NCBI GenBank assembly: GCA_030446005.1
Contig: JASUSP010000015.1
Location: forward strand, 1 to 38,099
Reading direction: 5' to 3'
Source: Tepidanaerobacteraceae bacterium
Lineage (GTDB): Bacteria; Bacillota; Thermosediminibacteria; Thermosediminibacterales; Thermosediminibacteraceae
Length of the DNA stretch: 38,099 nt
Of the stretch, positions 31,841 to 38,099 are shown piece by piece. The position numbers and the translations under genes were made by a program. The stretch's first letter is position 1; each line of letters begins with the position of its first letter. The notes under the pieces are model-generated. The model had not been told where the DNA came from. It ran no database searches and saw only the letters and a list, made by a program, of their open reading frames with translations.

Positions 31841-32612
31841 AGCAAAGCGGGCGTTATATATGATTCGAGTGAGAAATCTCGAAGTCTTCTATAACTCTTC
31901 TCGAAGGAAATTCAGGGCTCTTGCTGGCGTAAATATGGATGTGGAAAAGGGCGGGATAATTGCTGTGATAGGCCCCTCGGGATGCGGTAAAACCACGCTT
32001 CTTTACGTGCTGGCCGGAATTATAAATGAGTTTGAGGGCGAAGTTTTAATGGATAATGCCCCTGTAGATCCAAGAAAGCATCGAATAGGTCTTGTCCTTC
32101 AGGATTATGGACTTTTGCCCTGGAAAAGAGTATTTGAAAATGCACTGCTGGGGTTGAAAGTAAAGAAAAAGGTGATAAACAAAAAAGATAAAGAATATGC
32201 CGAATACGTACTGACCCGAGTGGGCCTTTCCGGCCTTCTTAAAAGGTACCCGGGTGAGTTGAGCGGCGGCCAGAGACAAAGAGTGGCGATAGCAAGAGCA
32301 TTCATTATGAAGCCGGATATTCTGCTGATGGACGAACCCTTTTCCGCCCTTGATGCAATAACTAGAGAAGAAATGCAGGATCTTTTTTTAGACGTATGGA
32401 AAAGCGATTCTGTTTCAACGGTTTTTGTGACTCACAGTACCGAAGAAGCGATGTATGTTGGGAAGAAAATAGCCGTCATGACAGGTCCTCCCGGTCGAAT
32501 TGTTACGATTATGGATAACCCTTTCTTTGGTATACGAGAAGTTAAGGACAGCGATCTTTACTTCAGCATGAAATTAAAATTAAAAGAATTAATAAAGGGT
32601 ATACAAAAATGA
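31833..32612 (+). CDS. ABC transporter ATPase (SsuB/TauB-like)
   Basis: The ATPase of the importer, about 259 residues. Walker A GPSGCGKTT, Q-loop VLQDYGLLPW, signature LSGGQRQRVAIARAF, Walker B ILLMDEPFSALD and the switch region FVTHSTEEAMYVG all appear. The likely start is TTG 31833, with GGGAG upstream and overlapping the lipoprotein stop; ATG 31860 is a less likely alternative with a poor ribosome site. The class handles aliphatic sulfonates, taurine, nitrate or thiamine precursors. Confidence 0.93.
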   Translation: MSKAKRALYMIRVRNLEVFYNSSRRKFRALAGVNMDVEKGGIIAVIGPSGCGKTTLLYVLAGIINEFEGEVLMDNAPVDPRKHRIGLVLQDYGLLPWKRVFENALLGLKVKKKVINKKDKEYAEYVLTRVGLSGLLKRYPGELSGGQRQRVAIARAFIMKPDILLMDEPFSALDAITREEMQDLFLDVWKSDSVSTVFVTHSTEEAMYVGKKIAVMTGPPGRIVTIMDNPFFGIREVKDSDLYFSMKLKLKELIKGIQK

Positions 32613-33349
32613 TGATGAGAAACTCCGTCCGCTATGTCTTTATATTTTTCTTGTTTTTTATATTATGGCAAATCGGATCGGCTGCCTTGAAAAATCCCAT
32701 TCTCCCACCGCCGACAGCCGTCTTTTGCAATTTGAAAGAAGTATTCTTTTCAAAGATTGCAATTCACGCTGCTTTAAGCGTTTACAGGATTGTCGCAGGC
32801 CTTGTTATTTCGGTGTTAATAGGTTCTATTTTGGGGCTTTTAATGGGTTTTTATGATTCCATCGACAGATTTTTTTCACCGGTAATCTATTTTACGTATC
32901 CCATACCTAAAATCGCATTACTGCCTATAGTGATGATTTTATTCGGCCTGGGTGAAGTGTCAAAAATAACCATGATAATTATTATAACTGTTTTTCAAAT
33001 CATTATCACTGCGCGCGATACGGTAAAGAACATACCCAAAGAAACATTTTATTCCCTGAAATCTTTAGGAGCCAGCGATGTGACCGTTTTCAAAGAGATT
33101 ATACTGCCCGCGGCTATGCCGGAGTTGCTGACTGCCATTAGGTTGAGTGCCGGAACCGCTGTTTCGGTTTTATTTTTTACGGAGAACTTCGGGACAACAT
33201 ACGGCATAGGCTACTTTATTATGGATGCGTGGATGAGAGTTAATTACGTCGATATGTATTCGGGAATTCTGGTCCTCGGCGGAATAGGGCTGCTCATATT
33301 TTTAGCTGTTGACGCCTTTGATATGATATTTTGCCGCTGGAAGAGGTGA
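32609..33349 (+). CDS. ABC transporter permease (SsuC/TauC-like)
   Basis: The membrane subunit, 246 residues, with about six helices and the cytoplasmic EAA loop SLGASDVTVFKEIILPAAMPELLTAIR recognised in its core (LGASDVTVFKEI). It overlaps the ATPase gene by four bases (ATGA). It is the last gene of the operon begun by ubiD; the next gene has its own promoter. Confidence 0.92.
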   Translation: MMMRNSVRYVFIFFLFFILWQIGSAALKNPILPPPTAVFCNLKEVFFSKIAIHAALSVYRIVAGLVISVLIGSILGLLMGFYDSIDRFFSPVIYFTYPIPKIALLPIVMILFGLGEVSKITMIIIITVFQIIITARDTVKNIPKETFYSLKSLGASDVTVFKEIILPAAMPELLTAIRLSAGTAVSVLFFTENFGTTYGIGYFIMDAWMRVNYVDMYSGILVLGGIGLLIFLAVDAFDMIFCRWKR

Positions 33350-33405
33350 ATATAAATATATTAAGTATAGTTTAAATTTTTTATCGCGCAAGTAATCCTT
33401 TTCTC

Positions 33406-33435
33406 TTGCAAAGTATATTGAAAAAATTGTATTAT
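33406..33435 (+). promoter_or_regulatory. Candidate promoter of the NDH-2-DoxX gene
   Basis: TTGCAA (33406-33411) and TATTAT (33430-33435) with an 18-base spacer, about 70 bases before the start codon. Confidence 0.5.
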
Positions 33436-33505
33436 ATTGATGTGCAATACTTTTACAATTGAATCATTATAAGAAATTATAATTTTAATTTGGGAGGGAA
33501 ACCGG

Positions 33506-35260
33506 ATGGCAGAGAAAAAGCGGATAGTTATACTGGGAGGTGGGTACGGAGGGCTTACGGCCGCGCAAAAACTAAATAAGCTTTTGGCCAGGCGGGACGA
33601 TGTAGAGATTTACTTAATAAACAGGTCGCCCTTTCAGGTGTATCTTACGGAGCTGCACCTGGTAGCGGGTAACAGGGTAAGGCCGGAAGGAGTACTTTAT
33701 TCACTTGAAAAGGCTCTAGAGGAAACCGGGGTAAGGCTTGTAATTGACGAAATTGAAGATGCGGACGTGAAGGCAAGGGTATTGAAGGGCAAAAAAGCCG
33801 AATATCCCTTTGACTACCTGATTCTCGCCTGCGGCAGCCAGCCCGAATATTTTGGTATCCCCGGAATGAAAGAACACGCATTCACATTATGGTCTTTCGA
33901 AGATGCACTGAAGATTAGGCATAGAGTAGAGGAGATGTTCGATAAGGCCAGGTACGAATTGGACGGGGAAAAGAGGCGCGAGTATTTGACTTTCGTGGTG
34001 GGCGGCGGCGGATTTACCGGCATAGAGATGATAGGCGAGTTGGTGGAATGGGTTGAAGACCTCTGCAGGGAATACGGAATAAGCCGCGACGAAGTTACTC
34101 TGATGGTAGTGGAGGCCTTGCCGAAAATATTGCCGAACCTTTCGGACGAGCTGATAAAGAAGGCTACCGATTATCTGGAGAGGAACAAAGTTAGGATATT
34201 ATTGAATTCGCCCATAGTTAATGTCGAACCGGACGGATTTACGTTGAAGAGCGGAGAAAAGATAAAGACCCGTACCCTTATCTGGACAGGTGGAGTAAGG
34301 GGTAATGCCCTAGCGGAAAAACTGGGCCTTGAAACTGGAGGCCGCGGAAGGATAAAGGTAAATGAATACCTGGAAACCAGCGAAAAGGGCATTTACGCTA
34401 TAGGTGACGTGAGCTTTTATGTGAATGAGAAGAATTTCGTAATGCCGGCCCTGGTTGAATCGGCCATACAGTCGGGTGAGTGTGCGGCCCACAATATTGC
34501 TGCTGAAATTACCGGTGGCTCCAAAAAACCCTTGAAACTCAACCTGCACGGAAATATGGTTTCCATAGGAGAAAGGTACTGCGTGGCAGAAGTGATGGGG
34601 CGTAAGCTTGATGGATGGATTGCCACGTTCATAAAACACATGGCCGACATGCATTACCTGTTCGGTGTCGGTGGATGGACTTTCGTAAGGGAATACATCG
34701 GCCACCAGTTCTTCAAAAAGAACCGCGGGAAATCCTTCATTGTTCAGAATCTGGGGGTTAGCACCAGCGCTTTTTGGCTTGCTATTTTAAGAATTTATTT
34801 AGGATACCGCTGGCTGATGTCTGGCCTTGAAAAGGTACACTCCGGATGGCTTGCAGCGGGCGACAAATTGGTGGCGGGAGCTTCGACAAGTCCGATAGGG
34901 CCTAATACACCGGAATGGTACGCGAGTTTTGTAGAAAAATTCATTTTCCCACACGCTCTATTCTTCCAGACGGTAATAACGTTGAGCGAACTTGCGATTG
35001 GTACTTGTCTCGTTCTCGGACTCTTTACAATGCTGGCTTCGCTCGGGTCGCTCTTTATGCTGCTCAATTTCATGATTTCCGGTTCTGGCGACATGTGGTT
35101 CTTCATGGTGTCTCTGGGGGTATGTTTCTCCGGCGCGGGTCACTCGTTCGGTCTCGACAGGTGGGTAATCCCCTGGATATCCAGAGTGGTAAAAAGAATA
35201 ATCAGGGGAGGCGGCCGGAAACCTGCACTACCGGGTTCTATTCACGACGTAGTCAGCTAG
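33506..35260 (+). CDS. Type II NADH dehydrogenase-like flavoprotein fused to a DoxX-like membrane domain
   Basis: A 584-residue fusion. Residues 1 to about 410 form a pyridine-nucleotide-disulfide oxidoreductase of NDH-2 type: the FAD dinucleotide motif GGGYGG at about 11-16, the NADH motif VVGGGGFTGIE at about 165, and the FAD-binding GIYAIGDVS at about 300. Residues from about 418 to 575 form a four-helix DoxX/DoxD-like membrane domain with AILRIYLGYRWLMSGLEKVHSG at its start. Such a protein would pass electrons from NADH to membrane quinones. Listeria's Ndh2 of extracellular electron transfer also has an extra C-terminal membrane region. Its 3' end overlaps the convergent polyprenyl synthase by 33 bases. 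ATG 33506 follows GGGAGGG. Confidence 0.9.
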   Translation: MAEKKRIVILGGGYGGLTAAQKLNKLLARRDDVEIYLINRSPFQVYLTELHLVAGNRVRPEGVLYSLEKALEETGVRLVIDEIEDADVKARVLKGKKAEYPFDYLILACGSQPEYFGIPGMKEHAFTLWSFEDALKIRHRVEEMFDKARYELDGEKRREYLTFVVGGGGFTGIEMIGELVEWVEDLCREYGISRDEVTLMVVEALPKILPNLSDELIKKATDYLERNKVRILLNSPIVNVEPDGFTLKSGEKIKTRTLIWTGGVRGNALAEKLGLETGGRGRIKVNEYLETSEKGIYAIGDVSFYVNEKNFVMPALVESAIQSGECAAHNIAAEITGGSKKPLKLNLHGNMVSIGERYCVAEVMGRKLDGWIATFIKHMADMHYLFGVGGWTFVREYIGHQFFKKNRGKSFIVQNLGVSTSAFWLAILRIYLGYRWLMSGLEKVHSGWLAAGDKLVAGASTSPIGPNTPEWYASFVEKFIFPHALFFQTVITLSELAIGTCLVLGLFTMLASLGSLFMLLNFMISGSGDMWFFMVSLGVCFSGAGHSFGLDRWVIPWISRVVKRIIRGGGRKPALPGSIHDVVS

Positions 35261-36199
35261 TATGAGCAACGAACTCTTGGCAGGGATGTCAGACAGAACT
35301 GATAGATGTTCTTTAGATTTTGCGACATAACGCTCGGCTATACGCCGGGCGTATTCTATTCCTCCCGATTCTTTGACTATTTCGATGATTTGTTGGATAG
35401 TATTTAAATCCCATCGAGCGGGGTCAGAGAAAAGTTTTCGCAATTCGCGGGCTGTAGAACCGTTGTTAAGAGCGTACAAAAGGGGTAGAGTAATTATCCC
35501 TTCTTTTATATCGTTTCCAAGGGGTTTGCCGCTCTTATTTTCATCTGCCGTTAAGTCCAGGATGTCGTCCATTACTTGAAACGCCATTCCTAGCATCATA
35601 CCGTACTTTTTCAGGGCCGATATAATTGCGGGTGAAGCTTTTGCTCCTCTTGCTCCCAGCTCGCAGCTCATGGCAAAAAGAAGGGCGGTTTTTTTTCTTA
35701 TCCTTCTAGCATAGTCTATAAAACTTATGTTTATATTGAAGGCTTCTTTTTTCTGGCGCGCCTCACCTTCGCACACCTTATAAAGCATCCCTGACACTGA
35801 TTTTAGAATTTCGAGGTCGCCGTGGTCGACCAGAATTTTTAAAGCCTTTGCGAGCACGAAATCCCCCGCATAGACGGCCGCATCTTTTCCTATTGAAGCC
35901 TGCACTGTGGGAACTCCGCGCCTCAATGGCGAGTCATCCACGATGTCGTCGTGAATGAGCGTGGCCGTATGTACCAGTTCTACCGCTACGGCGAGGGGTG
36001 TGATTTTGTGGTAGTCGTAATCGCCAAACCGTGCGGAAAGGTAAACCAGGGCCGGCCTTATTCTCTTACCTCCGGCTTTGATGGTGTTTTCCAAAGCATC
36101 CCATAGGAAGGATTCCTTTGTTTTCACAGAGGTGAGGAGTTCTTCCTCTAATAATGCCATTTCGCTTGATATTTGATTATAAAATTCGTATAATGCCAT
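35228..36199 (-). CDS. hepT: Long-chain polyprenyl diphosphate synthase (heptaprenyl synthase component II type)
   Basis: A 323-residue trans-prenyltransferase that builds the polyprenyl tail of menaquinone from farnesyl or geranylgeranyl diphosphate and IPP. Both Asp-rich motifs are intact: LIHDDIVDDSPLRRG (first) and FQVMDDILDLT (second), with GGKRIRP near the N-terminus. ATG 36199 is preferred; the frame extends to TTG 36223 with no better ribosome site. It is transcribed opposite to the NDH-2 gene and downstream of the FMN lipoprotein. The product probably feeds the UbiA-type prenyltransferases here. A separate component I (HepS) is not seen. Confidence 0.92.
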   Translation of the reverse strand: MALYEFYNQISSEMALLEEELLTSVKTKESFLWDALENTIKAGGKRIRPALVYLSARFGDYDYHKITPLAVAVELVHTATLIHDDIVDDSPLRRGVPTVQASIGKDAAVYAGDFVLAKALKILVDHGDLEILKSVSGMLYKVCEGEARQKKEAFNINISFIDYARRIRKKTALLFAMSCELGARGAKASPAIISALKKYGMMLGMAFQVMDDILDLTADENKSGKPLGNDIKEGIITLPLLYALNNGSTARELRKLFSDPARWDLNTIQQIIEIVKESGGIEYARRIAERYVAKSKEHLSVLSDIPAKSSLLILADYVVNRTR

Positions 36200-36275
36200 G
36201 GGTACTATCACTCTTTCTAACAAAAATAGTCACAACAAAAATAACACAAAAAAGAAATAATGGCAATTATAAAAG

Positions 36276-36301
36276 AAAGGGCATACAGAAGTATGCCCTT
36301 T
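36276..36301 (-). terminator. Terminator between FMN lipoprotein and polyprenyl synthase genes
   Basis: AAAGGGCATAC (36276-36286) and GTATGCCCTTT (36291-36301) form an 11-bp perfect stem with a 4-base loop. On the minus strand it is followed by a T-rich run; it would end the lipoprotein transcript before the synthase gene, and it could also work on the plus strand. Confidence 0.8.
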
Positions 36302-36318
36302 TAATACCTTTTCCAGCT

Positions 36319-37140
36319 TTATTTTGCCAGAGAAAGGGCTTCGGTCATCAGGTTCTTAAATTTGGTCGAAGTTCCGGTGGCGCCGCTTACTGTGTCCACC
36401 TGCGCGGCATCCTGTTTTTCAATGAGGGATTTAGTAAGGGCTTCTACCGCTTTAGCAGGAGTTTGGCCAGATTTTGCTTCCATATTCTTTGCATATTCCT
36501 GGTCTACGGATTTGTAATGTCCGTCTTCTTTGTTGATTTCGTCAAAGAAAGCCGATTGAATCTTGCCGTCATTTACGATAACGGCGGCCATGGCCTTCCA
36601 GCCGTGATCGTCAAAGTTGGCTTCCGCTGCTTTGTAAAGACCGTCTTTAAGTCCGCCTTTGGCTTCAACTGAAGTACCTTTGAGAGCTTCGGCCACGAGA
36701 GCTTTGAAAGCTTCAGAAGTATGGGTGGCGCCGGTTACTACATCCACAGCCTCGGGATTCTGTTTTTCAATTAGAGATTGTTCTAGTTTGGCATAAGCTT
36801 CAACGGGAGTCGTGCCGGACTTTTCCTTCATTTTCGGCCCATATTCTGGGTCAAAGCTCTTCAGCTTTCCTTCCTTGTTGATTTCATCGTAAAATACATT
36901 TGTTATTTTTCCATCTTTCACAATCACGGTCACAAGACCTTTCCAACCCTGCTCATTAAAATCCTTTTCCTCAGCGTAGTAGGTGCCGTCCTTAAAAGTT
37001 GCCTGCTGCTGTTCTTGCTGGCCGCCCTGCTGTTCCTGCTGCTGGTTTGGTTGGCCCTCCTGCTTCTTCTGGGAGCTGCAACCGGCTACAAGGGCAACTA
37101 CCAGGAAGAGGACCAGCGTTAGGGCTAACAATTTCTTCAT
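36319..37140 (-). CDS. pplA: FMN-binding lipoprotein with two flavinylation repeats (PplA-like)
   Basis: A 273-residue secreted lipoprotein. The signal peptide ends VAGC with Cys21 as lipidated residue, followed by a Gln-rich linker (about 24-47) that would hold the domains away from the membrane. Two FMN_bind repeats follow (about 48-155 and 162-273), each with an ApbE flavinylation motif: DVVTGAT at Thr139 and DTVSGAT at Thr255, where FMN is joined by phosphoester. Two covalent flavins on one lipoprotein are as in Listeria PplA, which passes electrons to extracellular Fe(III) or flavins. The first repeat has TGAT instead of SGAT. ApbE/FmnB is not in the window. GGGGGG precedes ATG 37140. 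Confidence 0.92.
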   Translation of the reverse strand: MKKLLALTLVLFLVVALVAGCSSQKKQEGQPNQQQEQQGGQQEQQQATFKDGTYYAEEKDFNEQGWKGLVTVIVKDGKITNVFYDEINKEGKLKSFDPEYGPKMKEKSGTTPVEAYAKLEQSLIEKQNPEAVDVVTGATHTSEAFKALVAEALKGTSVEAKGGLKDGLYKAAEANFDDHGWKAMAAVIVNDGKIQSAFFDEINKEDGHYKSVDQEYAKNMEAKSGQTPAKAVEALTKSLIEKQDAAQVDTVSGATGTSTKFKNLMTEALSLAK

Positions 37141-37206
37141 GTACTTTCCCCCCTGATAAAAATGTTTAATTGATTATTTATTTAATTTTTGGACCACTTA
37201 ATATAT

Positions 37207-37212
37207 ATTATA
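37207..37212 (-). promoter_or_regulatory. -10 box of the FMN lipoprotein promoter
   Basis: TATAAT on the minus strand, preceded by TGTG, 67 bases before the start codon. No good -35 was found. Confidence 0.45.
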
Positions 37213-37253
37213 CACAAAACTCGAAAATCCTTCTAAAGGAATGTTGAGAAATT

Positions 37254-38011
37254 TTACTGCAAAAACTTGCTGAAAATTGCTCCTATAATCAAAGTCAAGC
37301 CCGTAAGCTGATATATCTGCACGGTTTTAGCATTAGCCTGTATTAGGTTGGGAATATCGTTGTAGTATATTTTTGCAATTTTAACGGCGTTTTTCGCTAT
37401 GGGGTAGGCACACAAAGGAAGCAAAAACACGGGATTGCCGGAAATATAAGCTAGAACCGGACATGTGGCAAAGGCCGCGGCGAAAAGCGTAAAATAAAGC
37501 AGGGTGGCTCTTTTTTTGCCGAGCCTTACCACCCAGTTTCGTTTGTTGCCCCGGAGATCTGCTTCGTAGTCAGGAAACTCGTTGATTAAAAGCACGTTAG
37601 CTATTAAAAATCCGAGAATCAAGGAAGCTCGATATAAACTCCTATAAGTCCCGCAAGTGCCATGGTCCATACAGCAATGGCTTTGACTTCCGAAACGGAA
37701 AGTATTCCGTCCACTATTACTTTCTTGCCTCCGCTGAACGGGGTTCTCTTGTCGGGTGTGACGTATCGGTCCACTCCGGATTCATAATCCACAAATTCGT
37801 TTATGGCGTTTTTTCCTATTTCTATCAGGTATACCCCGATCATGCTCCAGAACAACCAGTAGAGGCTAAATTTTCCTTCGATGCCGTAAGCTAAAGCAGC
37901 ACCTACGGCCATCGGGACCGTTGAGGCAATCCAAATTTTAGGGTCCGCGAGCTGCCAAAATCCCTTCCAGAATCGAGACCAGTCTTTTTTTAGCGTAGAG
38001 ACCTGGTTCAA
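37254..38011 (-). pseudogene. UbiA/MenA-type prenyltransferase, internally deleted and frameshifted
   Basis: Two pieces of one membrane prenyltransferase in different frames. The first (38011 to about 37619) has the N-terminal helices and the first Asp-rich motif NEFVDYESGVD, then ends ALAGLIGVYIELP at a stop. The second (about 37650 to 37254) resumes at LGFLIANVLLINEFPDYEADLR, which is the second Asp motif region. A normal protein of this family has about 60-70 more residues between these parts, including cytoplasmic loops and a helix. The missing piece and frame change mean it cannot make a working enzyme, unless the assembly is wrong. In the neighbourhood it would be the DHNA prenyltransferase (DmkA/MenA). 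The TTG at 38011 has no good ribosome site; the frame stays open upstream. Confidence 0.7.
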
Positions 38012-38099
38012 AAAACTTGACTGTTTTTATCTTCAGCCAAGTCGGCCCCCGGACCAGGCTTTCGCCTCCTTTCCGGATATTTGATTTGCCCTCCGAGGG

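Noticed and set aside
1-38099. CRISPR array, rRNA, tRNA or intact insertion sequence
   Set aside because: No regularly spaced repeats, no cloverleaf or rRNA-like conserved sequences, and no transposase with terminal inverted repeats were seen.

Overview
The window looks like chromosome from an anaerobic, probably thermophilic Firmicute of the Thermoanaerobacterales/Thermosediminibacterales type. This is inferred from strong AGGAGG-type ribosome sites, common GTG/TTG starts, tightly overlapping genes, sigma-54 promoters, a spore photoproduct lyase family protein, an ECF-type Ni/Co importer with CooT, and many genes of clostridial flavour. No rRNA, tRNA, CRISPR array or intact insertion sequence was seen.

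Layout. (1) 1-2200: a frameshifted GPH-type sugar permease remnant, then a URO-D-family protein closed by a strong terminator. (2) 2220-5970: a nickel/cobalt uptake and handling cluster (CbiQ, CbiO, then a promoter with a leader terminator, CbiM, a PDGLE-domain subunit, a small His-containing protein, CooT and a DUF3842 protein). (3) 5999-9859: single genes: a nitrilase-family amidase, a TM1266-like small regulator, an SPL-family radical SAM protein (minus strand) and the RNA ligase RtcB. (4) 9955-27340: the most distinctive part, a sigma-54-controlled sugar-phosphate locus. A PAS/AAA+/HTH activator is followed by two GG-N10-GC promoters, at 11841 and 19219. The first drives transaldolase, a split transketolase, RpiB, a PHP phosphoesterase, a class II aldolase and a second split transketolase. 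The second drives an HOGA-like aldolase, a 2-hydroxyacid dehydrogenase, a cupin, an aldehyde dehydrogenase, a pair of small membrane proteins, a xylulokinase-like FGGY kinase, DhaK and DhaL. (5) 27383-27941: an AT-rich gap with one possible coding remnant. (6) 27942-33349: UbiD, UbiA and UbiX homologues (probably the late futalosine-type menaquinone steps) in one operon with a complete SBP/ATPase/permease ABC importer. (7) 33506-38011: an NDH-2-like flavoprotein fused to a DoxX-like membrane domain, a long-chain polyprenyl diphosphate synthase, a lipoprotein with two FMN-binding repeats, and a UbiA/MenA-type prenyltransferase with an internal deletion and frameshift.

How they fit together. 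Region 4 has the parts for a dihydroxyacetone/pentose-phosphate cycle: two transketolases, transaldolase, RpiB, FBP-type aldolase, xylulokinase and DHA kinase. The membrane pair and the HOGA-like/dehydrogenase/ALDH genes suggest a specific imported polyol, ketose or keto-acid substrate that cannot be named from sequence alone. Regions 6 and 7 together make and use a membrane quinone. NDH-2, a polyprenyl synthase, a (de)methylmenaquinone prenyltransferase and a two-domain flavinylated lipoprotein recall the Listeria flavin-based extracellular electron transfer locus. Genes from about 21231 to 27340 look more AT-rich than their neighbours, so that block may have been acquired separately.
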